DNA of 64,000 nt from Neomicrococcus aestuarii (GCF_014201135.1 NZ_JACHDR010000001.1:1550001-1614000), one strand, 5' to 3'. Shown: positions 23,861 to 33,497, counted from the first letter of the stretch. Notes: generated by a model from the letters alone, not told the origin. A program made the numbers and translations.

Positions 23861-25168
23861 TTAGTTGCCGGAAGTGGCGTCAGTCTGCGGGGCGTGTGCG
23901 CCTGCATCTGCATCTGCATCGACGGTCTCCGCGGGCCCAGCACCGCCCTGACCCGCGAGATCACCCTGGCTCGCGAGATCACCCTGACCAGCCTGATTAC
24001 CCGGACCGACCTGACCAGAGCGCATGCGCTCGACCCACTCTTGCGGGTGATGCAGCTCGTGCTCGGTCGGGAGATTCTCCGGGCCTTCCCACACCACGTT
24101 GAACCCGGACATCCCCAGTTCCTTCACGGCGTATTCGACGAAGATCTGTCCGTCTCGGTACTGGCGCATCTTCGCGTCCAGCCCCAAGAGTCGTCGAACG
24201 AAGTTCTCCAGCGAGGACCTGTTCCGGCCGCGATCGTCGAAGCGTCGACGAATCGTCTTCACGCTCGGCACGATGCTCGCGTCAATCGCGTCCATGACCA
24301 CGTTGGCGTGGCCTTCCAACAAGCTCATCACTGCCGTGACGTGGCTGAGAATGGCGCGCTCTTCGGGCGTCTGGATGGCGGACATCAGCGTGCTCTGCGA
24401 AGGCAATTCCTCGCTATCACCACCGGACTTCCGGCCCTTGAAAGCCTCCGAGGCCACCTTCGCGGCGTTCTTGAGTCGGTCTGCAAGCGCGTCCTGCGAG
24501 TCCAACATCCCAGCCGTCAGCTGCGTGATGTTCTCCTGCAAGTAACCTTGCAACCACGGAGCGGCCGCGAACTGCACGCGGTGCGTCTGTTCGTGCAAGC
24601 ACACCCACAACCTGAAGTCCGAAGGCTCCACCATGAGCTCCCGCTCGATGGTCACGATGTTCGGCGCCACCAGCAACAGTCGCCCGTGACGACCCGCGAA
24701 AGGATCAAACTGGCCCAACACATTCGCGGATAGGAACCCGGTGATCACACCGAGTTCGGTACCGGATACGGCCGCGGAGACGGCGGTCGATGCCGGCGAC
24801 ATGGTGTGCCCCTTTGCGTCCCACAACCGGCGCAAAGTTGGCGTCAACATGAACTTGAAAGACTCGATGGTGGCTTTGGACCACGTGGCGCGGTCCACCA
24901 CCAATACCGGCGAATTCCGCAAACCTGCGGCGGCTTCGAGCTGCGTAATGCGTTGCACGTGATCCACGGCTTCGTCGGCGGCAGTGCGCAAAGCGGAAAC
25001 CACGTCCTGGATTTCACGCACAGACAGTTTGGGTCCCGCAGTGGACACCTTGCTGGCGGTGGTGGCTGCGACGCCCCACCCCACTAGGGAATCCCCGATG
25101 TGCGGTGCTGACACGTCACCAGATTCGGCGTTCTGCACTGATTCGCCTGATTCGAGCTTGTTAGACAC
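23861..25168 (-). CDS. Zinc-dependent metalloprotease (DUF2342 family)
   Basis: A 435-residue actinobacterial protein of the 'zinc-dependent metalloprotease / coenzyme F420 biosynthesis-associated' family. The metal motif HEQTHRVQF (HExxH) is near residue 190, with GHANVVMDAID near residue 285 probably giving further ligands. The C-terminal 65 residues are low complexity, with a six-residue repeat (GDLASQ-GDLAGQ) and an Asp/Ala run. The gene sits between dacB and tilS, its usual place in Micrococcales. Substrate and role are unknown; the link to F420 in the name rests on old neighbourhood arguments. Confidence 0.82.
   Translation of the reverse strand: MSNKLESGESVQNAESGDVSAPHIGDSLVGWGVAATTASKVSTAGPKLSVREIQDVVSALRTAADEAVDHVQRITQLEAAAGLRNSPVLVVDRATWSKATIESFKFMLTPTLRRLWDAKGHTMSPASTAVSAAVSGTELGVITGFLSANVLGQFDPFAGRHGRLLLVAPNIVTIERELMVEPSDFRLWVCLHEQTHRVQFAAAPWLQGYLQENITQLTAGMLDSQDALADRLKNAAKVASEAFKGRKSGGDSEELPSQSTLMSAIQTPEERAILSHVTAVMSLLEGHANVVMDAIDASIVPSVKTIRRRFDDRGRNRSSLENFVRRLLGLDAKMRQYRDGQIFVEYAVKELGMSGFNVVWEGPENLPTEHELHHPQEWVERMRSGQVGPGNQAGQGDLASQGDLAGQGGAGPAETVDADADAGAHAPQTDATSGN
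23954..23989. repeat. 18-bp tandem repeat in the Zn protease tail
   Basis: CGCGAGATCACCCTG recurs with an 18-base period, encoding GDLA(S/G)Q units, followed by more degenerate units and nearby TGCATC hexamers (23904-23925). Confidence 0.6.
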
Positions 25169-25257
25169 TGCGCCTCCTGAAGTTCGCGGCGGTCACCGCT
25201 CCCTCTATCCCACCACGCGAATCCCGGATTTACCTGTGGATTTCGTTATGGGTGAAG

Positions 25258-26652
25258 CTAGATCAATTCCGCCACGGCCGCGTCGAGTACGGCCCGAGCG
25301 TCCGTCAAAGAATCCACGTCGCTTGCGAAGAAGGAGAACACCAGTTGCCGACCACTCTCATCCACAAGGGTTCCGGTCAGCGTGGTCACGCCCGTCAACG
25401 TTCCCGTCTTGGCCCGCACTACGCCCGCCACGGACGAATCCGTCAGCCGCGCATCCAACGTTCCGGACAGTCCGGCGATCGGAAACGCATACGGCACATC
25501 CCGCAGCACGGCCTTGCTGGACCTTGAGGCAGCAGACAAAACTCCGGTCAGTTGAGCCGGGCTCACGCGATTCTCCGCGGACAACCCGGACGCGTCCACC
25601 ATGGTCACGCCCTCCGTTGACACACCGATCTCGCCAATCTTTTCCAGGATCGCGGCGGTACCGCCCTCGAACGTCCCCGGCTTCCCGGACTGCAAAGCGA
25701 CGAGTCGGCCCAGTGCTTCGGCAACATAGTTGTCCGATTCCTCGCCCATGAACTCCACGACTTCGGCCACGGTAGCGCCTTCAACCTTGGCCAGTTCCTT
25801 CGCCTCGGCGGCGGTCGTTCCGCGAGAAATACCGCCAGAATCCCCGGAACCGCTCGCCGTCACGCTGATTCCGGATCCATCAAGCGCCGCCACCAGCGCC
25901 TTCTCAAAAGCCTGAGCGGCCGTCAGCGCGGGGTCCGAGACTCGTCCGGCTTTCTCGGCCGAGCTCGAGCGCGCTCCCCACATCGCGATCGGTTGCACCG
26001 CCGAAATATTGCCGCTCGTCATGAGCGAAGAATCCCACGCGGGCAACAGCGCGTCACCCGTGAACAGCGAATCATCCAGGACGATTTTTACGGAAGCCGG
26101 GGCTGCGTCGTCGTTCTTTAAAGCAGTGGCCGTGAGCTTCGCGAGCGACGCAAGTCCCGCCCGCCCCGAAACGGCGGTGGAATTCTCGCCCGAACCCAGC
26201 AAAACATCCCCGCCGCCGCGCAAATACACGGTTCCATCAGCACCCAAAAGTGTGGTGGTGGCGAATCGGTGGGTCGAATCGAACGTCTGCAACGCGGCAG
26301 CAACGGTCAACGTTTTCAAGCTCGAAGCCGGCACTCCCGCAGTCTCACCATTACGCGAAAATACGGTCTCACCACTAGGAACATCCACCACGCTCGCCGT
26401 GAACTCGCCCTGAGCGTCATCGAAAAGTTGCGTGATGGCCTGCGACTTCTGAGAAAAATCCTCAGCTTGCGTGCCGCTCGCAGGCGGGAAAAGAGAGTAC
26501 GACGACGCGGCTTGGGTCGGGCGGTTCAGCGGAGCAAGTGCCTCCGTGCGTGAAGAACCAAGCGCTATGACCAGCCACGTGATCAGCCCCACAACGAGCG
26601 CGACCACGAGAAACACCGCAACGAGGGTAAGCCGACCCCTCTTCCAATTCAT
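25258..26652 (-). CDS. dacB: D-alanyl-D-alanine carboxypeptidase/endopeptidase (PBP4 type, S13)
   Basis: Trims or cleaves peptidoglycan cross-links in the periplasm-like space. The 464-residue protein has an N-terminal membrane anchor (about residues 10-32), a short linker encoded by the dispersed repeat (AASSYS), then the serine-acylase motifs in order: SSLK near residue 112, SDN in [13 protein letters not shown] near residue 310, and KTG in RAKTGTLTG near residue 415. The length and order match the S13 family with its inserted domain. Divergent from ppa. Confidence 0.92.
   Translation of the reverse strand: MNWKRGRLTLVAVFLVVALVVGLITWLVIALGSSRTEALAPLNRPTQAASSYSLFPPASGTQAEDFSQKSQAITQLFDDAQGEFTASVVDVPSGETVFSRNGETAGVPASSLKTLTVAAALQTFDSTHRFATTTLLGADGTVYLRGGGDVLLGSGENSTAVSGRAGLASLAKLTATALKNDDAAPASVKIVLDDSLFTGDALLPAWDSSLMTSGNISAVQPIAMWGARSSSAEKAGRVSDPALTAAQAFEKALVAALDGSGISVTASGSGDSGGISRGTTAAEAKELAKVEGATVAEVVEFMGEESDNYVAEALGRLVALQSGKPGTFEGGTAAILEKIGEIGVSTEGVTMVDASGLSAENRVSPAQLTGVLSAASRSSKAVLRDVPYAFPIAGLSGTLDARLTDSSVAGVVRAKTGTLTGVTTLTGTLVDESGRQLVFSFFASDVDSLTDARAVLDAAVAELI
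26101..26117 (-). repeat. Dispersed 17-bp word, copy 5 (two mismatches)
   Basis: GGCTGCGTCGTCGTTCT inside dacB, read as KNDDAAPAS in the inserted domain. This is identical to copy 2 in panC. Confidence 0.65.
26496..26512 (+). repeat. Dispersed 17-bp word, copy 6 (one mismatch)
   Basis: AGTACGACGACGCGGCT just after the dacB membrane anchor, read as AASSYS on the minus strand. Confidence 0.75.
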
Positions 26653-26779
26653 GCAAGCCTCTCAAATAGCCGTCAACGTGCCTTGCCTTGTAGCCTTGGC
26701 ACAGCACTTTGTTAACACTAACTGCCGATTCAATCCACGCAGGGTAGTGAAAGTTATTACTGAGGAAAGTCAGGTTTCT

Positions 26780-27304
26780 ATGGAACACGACGTCACCATC
26801 GAGATCCCCGCCGGATCTCGCGTCAAGTACGAAATTGATCACGAGACCCACCGCTTGCGTTTGGATCGCGTGCTCTTCACCCCGATGCAGTACCCCACGC
26901 ACTACGGCTACTTCGAGGACACCCTCGGCGAAGACGGCGATCCGTTGGACGCCATGGTCTGGATCCCAGGCGTGGACCTCATCCCGGGCGTGCTCGTGGA
27001 ATCCCGCCCAGTCGGCGTTTTCAACATGACGGACGACGGCGGCGGAGATGCCAAGCTCATCTGCGTTCCAAAGGACAAGCGCTTCGATCACATCCAGGAA
27101 CTCGAAGATGTGGATCCTTGGCTCATCAAGGAAATCGAGCACTTCTTCACCCGCTACAAGGATCTTGAGCCAGGCAAGTGGGTCAAGGCTGAGGGCTGGG
27201 AAGGCCGCGAAGCTGCCGAAGCCGAGCTCCAGCGCTCCATCGAGCGCTTCATCAAGCACGGCGAAGAGTCTGCAGCGGACGAGCCACAGGGTCGCGACGT
27301 CTAA
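26780..27304 (+). CDS. ppa: Inorganic pyrophosphatase
   Basis: Hydrolyses pyrophosphate and so pulls biosynthetic reactions forward. The 174-residue class I enzyme has [18 protein letters not shown] near the start, [12 protein letters not shown], and the metal-binding signature [10 protein letters not shown] around residue 55. The ATG at 26780 matches the family N-terminus ([18 protein letters not shown]), with CAGG five bases ahead; longer open frames upstream are not coding. A terminator hairpin follows. Confidence 0.96.
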   Translation: MEHDVTIEIPAGSRVKYEIDHETHRLRLDRVLFTPMQYPTHYGYFEDTLGEDGDPLDAMVWIPGVDLIPGVLVESRPVGVFNMTDDGGGDAKLICVPKDKRFDHIQELEDVDPWLIKEIEHFFTRYKDLEPGKWVKAEGWEGREAAEAELQRSIERFIKHGEESAADEPQGRDV

Positions 27305-27334
27305 TCGTCCTGCCTGGTCAGGTTTTCAAGAAAC

Positions 27335-27380
27335 GCGGAGTGTTTCGGCAAATACGCCGGGGCGCTCCGCTTTTCTATTC
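27335..27380 (+). terminator. ppa terminator
   Basis: GCGGAG and CTCCGC arms with an inner CGGC/GCCG stem, followed by TTTTCTATT. Confidence 0.7.
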
Positions 27381-27701
27381 CCGTTTTCGCCGCGGCCACG
27401 CCCCCACTTCGCGGTTCTCCTGGCTCCAACCGTGTTTCAGCGCCGGCCCACCCCATGCGCGGCCACTTTGCAACGACTTCTTCGAGTTTCCTTGTAGCAA
27501 AGTGTTCTCACAGGGATGGGTTTGTAGAGAAGTGGCCTCACCTGGGTCTAGTGACGGTCAACTTGGGGGTTCCGGGTCGTCAGGGCACCGCCTCAGGGCG
27601 AAGCGGCGCGGGCTCGGGGAGTGACGGCGTCGCCACGGAGACCTCCCGACGGCGTCGCTACGGCGAATAGACCCGGGTCTTGCGGCGTTTCGCGGGGCTA
27701 A

Positions 27702-27721
27702 ATCAACCCAAATCGGTTGAT
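27702..27721. promoter_or_regulatory. Inverted repeat, candidate operator
   Basis: ATCAACC-CAAATC-GGTTGAT, perfect 7-base arms around a 6-base spacer, centred about 30 bases before the SatD-like start. The spacing fits a dimeric repressor site, possibly autoregulation by the downstream HTH protein. Confidence 0.5.
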
Positions 27722-27740
27722 GTGCGGCGAAGATGGAGAA

Positions 27741-28418
27741 ATGTTCGTCCTCACCATCAATCAGCGAGATTCTCGGGAATCTGGCGATCGCGTCGAGGAA
27801 CTCCTTGATCTCTTGAGCGAGCTCCCCACGCTTGTTCCTTTTCAGCGCTCCATCGGCGACGAGGCCATCGGCGTGGTTCAGTCCGCGCACGTGGCGGTTG
27901 AAGTCGCGTTGGCCGCGATCCGCGAGCGCCGCTGGCATATTGGAATCGGCGTAGGTCCGGTAAATCCACCCAGTACGACGACGCAGCTTGAGTCGAGCGC
28001 GCAGCTTGCGGATCAGAGCATCAACGATGCCGAAGGGTTCGGGTTGGTTTACGCGCGTCGCGCTGTGAATCGGGCGCAGCGCAGCACCGAACGAATTCCG
28101 TTGGCCGTCGAGGGCCCCGACGGCGAGGCCGCCGCTCAGGCGGAGGCGGTGTTGAGGCTCATTGCTCAGATTGTTTTCACGCGCACCGAAGCTGAGTGGT
28201 CCGTGCTGGATCTCTTGGTTCCAGGTGTCAGAGGACAGCAAAAGGCCATTGCGTCCGCGCTGGGAATCTCCACTCAAGCGGTCTCGAAGGCGATCGCCCG
28301 ATCCTTCTGGAACGAAGAATGGGCGTGCCGCCCGGCCGCCGCACGATTGCTGGATCTAGTGTCCGGTCCGGAATCGTTGGAGCCGGCCGGCGTTCCGTAC
28401 AACCCGCGTGGCGTCTAA
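27741..28418 (+). CDS. SatD-like protein with C-terminal helix-turn-helix
   Basis: A 225-residue cytoplasmic protein. The N-terminal half (FVLTINQRDSR, then PFQRSIGDEAIGV and WHIGIGVG) resembles the SatD-type family. The C-terminal part has a clear helix-turn-helix (GQQKAIASALGISTQAVSKAI near residues 172-192), so it probably binds DNA. ATG at 27741 follows GGAGAA closely; 8 earlier codons are possible. The middle contains a copy of the dispersed repeat in a low-conservation stretch (STTTQLE). The target and signal are unknown. The inverted repeat upstream suggests self-control. Confidence 0.6.
   Translation: MFVLTINQRDSRESGDRVEELLDLLSELPTLVPFQRSIGDEAIGVVQSAHVAVEVALAAIRERRWHIGIGVGPVNPPSTTTQLESSAQLADQSINDAEGFGLVYARRAVNRAQRSTERIPLAVEGPDGEAAAQAEAVLRLIAQIVFTRTEAEWSVLDLLVPGVRGQQKAIASALGISTQAVSKAIARSFWNEEWACRPAAARLLDLVSGPESLEPAGVPYNPRGV
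27972..27988 (+). repeat. Dispersed 17-bp word, copy 7 (exact)
   Basis: Exact AGTACGACGACGCAGCT inside the SatD-like gene, read as STTTQL on the plus strand. Confidence 0.8.
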
Positions 28419-28441
28419 GCCTCGGAGCAGGTAGCCCGCGG

Positions 28442-29311
28442 CTAGTCCTCGAGCAAAGACTCCAGAACATCGGCCAAGCCATCGGCCTCAACGGCGCCGG
28501 TGACTTCGTTCGCGACGTTCTTGACCTCGTCCGGAGCCTGACCCATGGCCACGCCACGGTCAGCCCACGTGAGCATTTCAATGTCATTACGGCCATCGCC
28601 CACAGCAACGGTCTGAGAGATCTCGTGTCCGGCGCTGATGAGTCGTTCTTGCAGGCCCTGAAGCGCGCTCGCCTTGGAAATGCCCTCGGCGGCGATGTCT
28701 AGCCAGGCGCTGTAGCCCACGGAGTAGGTGACGCCGTGAAGTCCGATCTTCTGGACCGCTTCGCCGAAGTCTTCGGCGGAAGTGTCCGTGGAGAAGACCA
28801 CCAAGCGCACGGTCTCAATATCCAAGAGCTGATCAAAGCTCACTCCGCGTGCGTCCACGCCAAAGCTCATGTCCTGAAAACGCTCCGTGGCAAGGAACTC
28901 GCCCGTCACGGTTTCTAGCGCAAACTTTGCGGTAGGCATTGCATCGCGCAACTTGCGCAACACCTGACCAGGCTGGAAGGTCCGGCGGTCAATGACTTCG
29001 AAACCATTGCTCTGGTTGGCGTCGATGCGCAGGGTCACGCCACCGTTCGAAGCCACCGCATGTCCGCGGTCAATTTCCAAGAGCTCGATGATCGGAAGCG
29101 TCGCCCCCAAGGAACGTCCCGTCGAGACCACCACGTGGTGGCCGGCGTTCACTACAGCCAGCGCCGCTTCGCGCACGCGTGGAGACATGTGGCCGTCGTG
29201 GTTCACCAGGGTGCCATCCACATCGAGGCTCACAAGCTTCTTCGCACCAACACCCTCAAGCGGGGGATGTACGCCATTCAAAATCTTTACGTCAGTATTT
29301 GTCATTGTCAT
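28442..29311 (-). CDS. HAD-superfamily hydrolase (Cof type)
   Basis: A 289-residue phosphatase-like protein of the Cof/IIB branch. Motif I is DVDGTLV near residue 28 (Asp nucleophile and Asp acid/base), motif II is STGRS, and the final metal motif GDGRND with adjoining GVAMGQAP is near residue 245. The long cap between motifs II and III is typical of type IIB enzymes acting on sugar phosphates or flavin/pyridoxal phosphates. ATG at 29311 is favoured by GAGGA five bases ahead. The substrate cannot be told from sequence. It lies close to serS and dagK relatives only loosely and is convergent with the SatD-like gene. Confidence 0.85.
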   Translation of the reverse strand: MTMTNTDVKILNGVHPPLEGVGAKKLVSLDVDGTLVNHDGHMSPRVREAALAVVNAGHHVVVSTGRSLGATLPIIELLEIDRGHAVASNGGVTLRIDANQSNGFEVIDRRTFQPGQVLRKLRDAMPTAKFALETVTGEFLATERFQDMSFGVDARGVSFDQLLDIETVRLVVFSTDTSAEDFGEAVQKIGLHGVTYSVGYSAWLDIAAEGISKASALQGLQERLISAGHEISQTVAVGDGRNDIEMLTWADRGVAMGQAPDEVKNVANEVTGAVEADGLADVLESLLED

Positions 29312-29549
29312 CCGGTCCTCGTTGCCGGTCCATATCTGTGTTGCCATAAGTTCTAGTGAAACACTTCCGCACCGTCTTTGGCGATGAACCGTGCCACACG
29401 CCGCATGAACTCTCGGTAAACAAGTGGTCAACAAGATGAACCGCACGTTTATATCCACAGCCGTTCGCACAGTGTGAGTGTTTACCTAACCCAACAATCG
29501 TGTGTCACCTAGCATTCCACAGGCCCTCCATAGGCTGCCTGCGGGCGTA

Positions 29550-29566
29550 AGCTGCGTCGTCGACCT
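29550..29566 (-). repeat. Dispersed 17-bp word, copy 8 (two mismatches)
   Basis: AGCTGCGTCGTCGACCT, intergenic, 30 bases upstream of the PHO-box-like array. Confidence 0.65.
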
Positions 29567-29594
29567 CCGCGTCAATTACTACCGCAAATCGAGA

Positions 29595-29623
29595 GTTCAC
29601 CCCGAATTTACCTTCCGTCAACC
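29595..29623 (+). promoter_or_regulatory. PHO-box-like direct repeats (PhoP site candidate)
   Basis: GTTCACC (29595), ATTTACC (29606) and GTCAACC (29617) recur at exactly 11-base steps, and ATTTGCA follows at 29628. The actinobacterial PhoP box is built from 11-base direct repeats of GTTCACC. The array lies about 90 bases before the downstream start. Confidence 0.55.
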
Positions 29624-29709
29624 CGTCATTTGCAGTGACGTCACGGGGAAATCACGGGCGAAACGTAGGTTGGCTGAGTTCCCACACGTCACCCGCAAAG
29701 GAATCTCCC

Positions 29710-31491
29710 ATGAATGACTCTGTGAAACTCGGCAGCAAGCGCTCTCGCGCCACCATCGCTACCCTTGCCGCCGTCACCGCGTGCGCAGCCACCGCCCTTC
29801 CCGCATCCGCTTCCGTCATTGCTACCCCGGTCAACTACTCCGCCGAAGACGCTGCGCTGCAGCTGTCCGCTGTGGGCTCCTATGACACCGGAATCTTCGA
29901 CGAATCTGCCGCTGAAATCGTGCAGTTCGTTCCGCGGTCCCAGCGCATCCTCACGGTGAACGCCAACGCTGGCGTGGTGGAGGTCCTCGACGCGAGCGAC
30001 CCCGCCAACCCCGTCAGGGAATTCGACATCAACGCCGCCGGCACCGCAGCCGCAGACGGTTCCGTCATTCCAGAAGGCGCTGTCGCCAACTCGGTAGCTG
30101 TTCGCGCGGACGGCCTCGGCGTGGTCGCCGTGGAAGCTCCGGACAAAACGGACCGCGGCTGGCTGCTCTACGTGGACGCGAACGCAGCAAAGCCAACCAT
30201 CCTCGGCGCAGTGCGCGTGGGATCGCTTCCTGACATGGTCACCATCACCCCGAACGGCGCCACCGCGCTGGTCGCCAACGAGGGCGAACCAGCTGAGGAC
30301 TACTCGATGGACCCTGAAGGTTCCGTGGCCGTCGTGACCTTGCCTAAGGCGCTCACCGCGAAGAACCAGGGCTTCAAGGGCGCCATCTCCCAGGCTCAGG
30401 TCAAGATCGCAGACTTCCACGCTTTCGAAAACAACCTGCCTGAAGGCGTGCGCGTCTTCGGCGGCCGCGAGGACGCCACCGGCGTGATCCCAGAGTTCCC
30501 GGTTTCTGAGAACCTCGAGCCCGAGTACATCACCGTCACCGAGAACGGCTCCAAGGCGTACATCAGCGTCCAAGAAGCCAACGCCGTGGCCGTGCTCAAC
30601 GTGAACTCCGGCGTTATCACCGACCTGCTCCCGCTGGGCACGGTTGATCGCATGGACATCGCTTTGGACGCCTCTGACAAGGACAAGTCCATCAACGTCA
30701 CCACGTGGCCGGTCGAGGGCTTCCGCATGCCGGACGCAATCGGCTCCTACAAGGTGTCCGGCAAGGACTACTTCGTGACCGCTAACGAGGGCGATTCCCG
30801 CGAGTGGGACGGCTACTCTGAGGTGGCCCGTGTGAAGGATCTCGGCAAGGACGGCCTCGCGCCGATCTGCGATTCCGTTGCTGCTGAGGTGGGGTTGACC
30901 GTCAAGCAGTTGCGCGAGGACGCCAAGCTTGGCCGCCTCAACATCACCACCGCGAACGGCCTGAACGCTGACGGCTCCTGCTACGAGAAGCTCTACACCT
31001 ACGGTGGCCGCGGCTTCTCCATCTTCGATCCCAACGGCAACCTGGTCTTCGAGTCCGGCACCGAGTTTGAAGAGATCATCGCCGAGGCAAATCCTGAGTA
31101 CTTCAACTCGAACCACACCGAAGCTTCCTTCGATTCCCGCTCCGATGACAAGGGTCCAGAGCCTGAAGGCCTCGCGATCGGCGAGATCGACGGCCGCACC
31201 TACGCTTTCACCGGCCTCGAGCGCGTGGGCGGCGTCATGGTCTACGACATCACCACCCCCACCGATGCGAAGTTTGTGACCTACGTGAACAACCGCGATT
31301 TCTCCGTCAACGCTGAGGAATTGATTGACGAAGGCTCCGATGAGGCCGCTACCGTCAAGGCGGCTGGCGATCTGGGCCCTGAGGGCTTGGACTTCGTCTC
31401 CGCCACGGATTCCCCAACCGGCCAGCCGCTCTTGGTAGTGGGCAACGAGGTTTCCGGCTCCACGAGCGTCTTCGAGATCACAGTCAACTAG
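29710..31491 (+). CDS. Secreted choice-of-anchor I family protein (phosphatase-like beta-propeller)
   Basis: A 593-residue exported protein. Signal peptide at residues 1-35 with an AxA site (PASASV). The mature part is a beta-propeller of the 'choice-of-anchor I' family (TVNANAGVVEVLDASDPANP, TITPNGATALVANEGEPAEDY, YFVTANEGDSREWDGYSE, GPEPEGLAIGEIDGRTYAFTG as regional hallmarks). Relatives are often labelled alkaline phosphatase, though the activity is poorly proven. No C-terminal anchor is seen. AAGGAA lies seven bases before ATG 29710. The PHO-box-like array upstream fits induction by phosphate starvation. Confidence 0.8.
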   Translation: MNDSVKLGSKRSRATIATLAAVTACAATALPASASVIATPVNYSAEDAALQLSAVGSYDTGIFDESAAEIVQFVPRSQRILTVNANAGVVEVLDASDPANPVREFDINAAGTAAADGSVIPEGAVANSVAVRADGLGVVAVEAPDKTDRGWLLYVDANAAKPTILGAVRVGSLPDMVTITPNGATALVANEGEPAEDYSMDPEGSVAVVTLPKALTAKNQGFKGAISQAQVKIADFHAFENNLPEGVRVFGGREDATGVIPEFPVSENLEPEYITVTENGSKAYISVQEANAVAVLNVNSGVITDLLPLGTVDRMDIALDASDKDKSINVTTWPVEGFRMPDAIGSYKVSGKDYFVTANEGDSREWDGYSEVARVKDLGKDGLAPICDSVAAEVGLTVKQLREDAKLGRLNITTANGLNADGSCYEKLYTYGGRGFSIFDPNGNLVFESGTEFEEIIAEANPEYFNSNHTEASFDSRSDDKGPEPEGLAIGEIDGRTYAFTGLERVGGVMVYDITTPTDAKFVTYVNNRDFSVNAEELIDEGSDEAATVKAAGDLGPEGLDFVSATDSPTGQPLLVVGNEVSGSTSVFEITVN

Positions 31492-31508
31492 CCACTCACT
31501 CCTTCACG

Positions 31509-31573
31509 ACGAGAGGGCGGGATCCGGCTCCATTTTTGGTCCGGGCTCCCGCCCTCTCGTGCGTTATTTTTCT
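31509..31573 (+). terminator. Terminator after the choice-of-anchor I gene
   Basis: Perfect 14-base arms ACGAGAGGGCGGGA / TCCCGCCCTCTCGT followed by GCGTTATTTTTCT. Confidence 0.85.
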
Positions 31574-31590
31574 AGTACGACGACGCAGCT
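31574..31590 (+). repeat. Dispersed 17-bp word, copy 9 (exact)
   Basis: Exact AGTACGACGACGCAGCT directly after the T tract of a terminator, in the convergent gap before the VOC gene. Confidence 0.8.
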
Positions 31591-31644
31591 CGCCTAAGTG
31601 CCCTGGTTGCGGACTGCAGAGACTCAGCCGAGGGCCGAAGAGGG

Positions 31645-32073
31645 TTAATCGGCTAAGGGTGCCGTGCGGTTTCCGGAGATGTTGACAGCCCAAAAGATGC
31701 CGAACTGATCCGTGAGGTCTCCGTAGGAGTCGCCCCACATTTGCTGTGCGAGCGCGGTCTGGACGGTGCCGCCGACTGCTAGCGCGTTGAAGATCTCCGT
31801 CATGCGGACGGAGTCGTCTCCCCAAATGCAGGCTTGGGTGTTGCCGACCTTCGCCGGAGCTTCCTCGTTCGGGTGGTCGCCGGCCATGAGGTCCCAGCCG
31901 AACGGCGTGGAGAGCTGGCCGTGCATGACCCAATCCGGGTGCTCGGTGTTTCCCATGTCGCCATGGCGCATGATGTCGAGGTCGCCGCCGAGAACTTCGT
32001 GATAGAACTCGAGGGCTTGCGTTGCTTGGCCATTGAAAAGCAGGTAGGTGGAAATGTTGATCACGGTGGACAA
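31645..32073 (-). CDS. VOC family protein (PhnB-like)
   Basis: A 142-residue vicinal-oxygen-chelate fold protein of the PhnB/glyoxalase-like group. Paired beta-alpha-beta halves are visible: YLLFNGQATQALEFYHEVLGG at the start (region), and MTEIFNALAVGGTVQTALAQQMWGDSYGDLTDQFGIFWAVN at the end (region). The metal-ligand positions of true glyoxalases are not clearly kept, so catalytic activity is uncertain; DUF1428/PhnB members often lack known function. ATG start with GGGTTG upstream; monocistronic. Confidence 0.8.
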   Translation of the reverse strand: MSTVINISTYLLFNGQATQALEFYHEVLGGDLDIMRHGDMGNTEHPDWVMHGQLSTPFGWDLMAGDHPNEEAPAKVGNTQACIWGDDSVRMTEIFNALAVGGTVQTALAQQMWGDSYGDLTDQFGIFWAVNISGNRTAPLAD

Positions 32074-32142
32074 CCCTTTCTAGCTATCGCCTGACGGCTC
32101 TTGCATCGCAAGCCCTCGCAGAGAACTCTCTCGAGGAAAGTC

Positions 32143-33429
32143 CTAAAGAACTGGCAGAACTTCCAGACCGCCAAGGTATGGACGCAAAGCGGCTGGAACG
32201 TTGACGGAGCCGTCGGCGTTCTGGTGGTGCTCCAACAATGCCACGATCCAGCGGGTGGTGGCGAGGGTTCCGTTCAGGGTTGCTACCGCGCGGGTGCCGC
32301 CCTTCTTGCCCTCGGCGTCAACCTGGCGTTCGCGGATGTTCAAACGACGAGCCTGGAACGTGGTGCAGTTCGAGGTTGAAGTCAGCTCGCGGTAGCGCTC
32401 CTGGGTAGGAACCCAGGCTTCGCAGTCGAACTTACGGGCGGCGCTCATGCCGAGGTCGCCAGCGGCGGTGTCGATCACGCGGTACGGGAGCTCCACCTTG
32501 GCGAGCATCTCTTCTTCCCAGGCCAGCAGCTTGGCGTGCTCAGCTTCGGCCTCTTCGATTGGCGCGTAGATGAACATTTCCAGCTTGTTGAACTGGTGCA
32601 CGCGGATGATGCCGCGGGTGTCCTTACCGGCGGAACCGGCTTCGCGGCGGTAGCACGTGCTCCAGCCCGCATAACGAATGGGCCCGCCCGCCAAATCCAA
32701 GATTTCGTCGGCGTGGTAGCCCGCGAGGGCTACTTCCGAGGTTCCCACCAGGTACAGGTTGTCGCGCTCAAGACGGTAGATTTCGTCGTCGTGCTCCACA
32801 TCAAAACCGGTGCCCTGCATCGTTTCGGGGCGCACCAAGGTGGGGGTAATGACGGGGATGAAGCCGTAGGAAATCGCCTGATCAAGCGCCATGTTCATGA
32901 GCGCAATCTCAAGGCGCGCGCCGACGCCCTTGAGGAAGTAGAAGCGTGAACCGGACACCTTGGCGCCGCGTTCCATGTCGATGGCGCCCAAGAGTTCGCC
33001 CAGTTCAAGGTGGTCGCGGGGCTCGAAGCCCTCGGCCGCGAAGTCGCGAGGCGTGCCCACGGTCTTGACCACGGTGAAGTCGTCTTCGCCACCGGCAGGA
33101 GCGCCCTCGAGAACGAGGTTCGGCATCATGCGGACCAAGCGCTCTTGCTCGGCCTGCGCTGCGTCAGAAGCGGCGGAAGCTTCCTTCACGCGTGCGGACA
33201 ATTCTTTGACCTCCGCGAGAAGCGCTTGCTTCTCTTCACCGCCGGCTTTGCCGACCTTCTTCGAGAAGACATTCTGCTCAGCACGCAGAGACTCGAATTC
33301 CGCGATTGCAGCGCGGCGAGAAGCGTCCGCGGCAATGATTTGATCCACGAGGGATTCATCGGCTTCGCGGTTGCGCTGCGAAGTACGGAAAAGGTCAGGA
33401 TTCTCAGTGAGTTCTTTGACGTCGATCAC
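32143..33429 (-). CDS. serS: Seryl-tRNA synthetase
   Basis: Charges tRNA(Ser) and tRNA(Sec-like) with serine. The 428 residues form an N-terminal coiled-coil arm (about 30-105, [21 protein letters not shown] region) and a class II catalytic core with motif 2 ([22 protein letters not shown] region) and motif 3 ([17 protein letters not shown] region), plus the [17 protein letters not shown] substrate loop. Normal length. Divergent from the diacylglycerol kinase gene. Confidence 0.97.
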   Translation of the reverse strand: MIDVKELTENPDLFRTSQRNREADESLVDQIIAADASRRAAIAEFESLRAEQNVFSKKVGKAGGEEKQALLAEVKELSARVKEASAASDAAQAEQERLVRMMPNLVLEGAPAGGEDDFTVVKTVGTPRDFAAEGFEPRDHLELGELLGAIDMERGAKVSGSRFYFLKGVGARLEIALMNMALDQAISYGFIPVITPTLVRPETMQGTGFDVEHDDEIYRLERDNLYLVGTSEVALAGYHADEILDLAGGPIRYAGWSTCYRREAGSAGKDTRGIIRVHQFNKLEMFIYAPIEEAEAEHAKLLAWEEEMLAKVELPYRVIDTAAGDLGMSAARKFDCEAWVPTQERYRELTSTSNCTTFQARRLNIRERQVDAEGKKGGTRAVATLNGTLATTRWIVALLEHHQNADGSVNVPAALRPYLGGLEVLPVL

Positions 33430-33497
33430 CGTTACAGGTTACCTGTTCCATGTATTCTCAAAGGAATAGAGCATGTCTTCGGCGGAGGGGCGTCACA

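Larger units (their letters stand above)
27305..27740. other. Intergenic region between ppa and the SatD-like gene
   Basis: Contains the ppa terminator, about 300 bases of GC-rich sequence with no supported gene, and a perfect inverted repeat at 27702-27721 just before the next gene. Confidence 0.6.
29312..29709. other. Divergent promoter region
   Basis: About 400 bases between the HAD gene and the choice-of-anchor I gene. It holds a repeat copy at 29550 and a PHO-box-like array at 29595-29623; no gene is seen. Confidence 0.6.
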
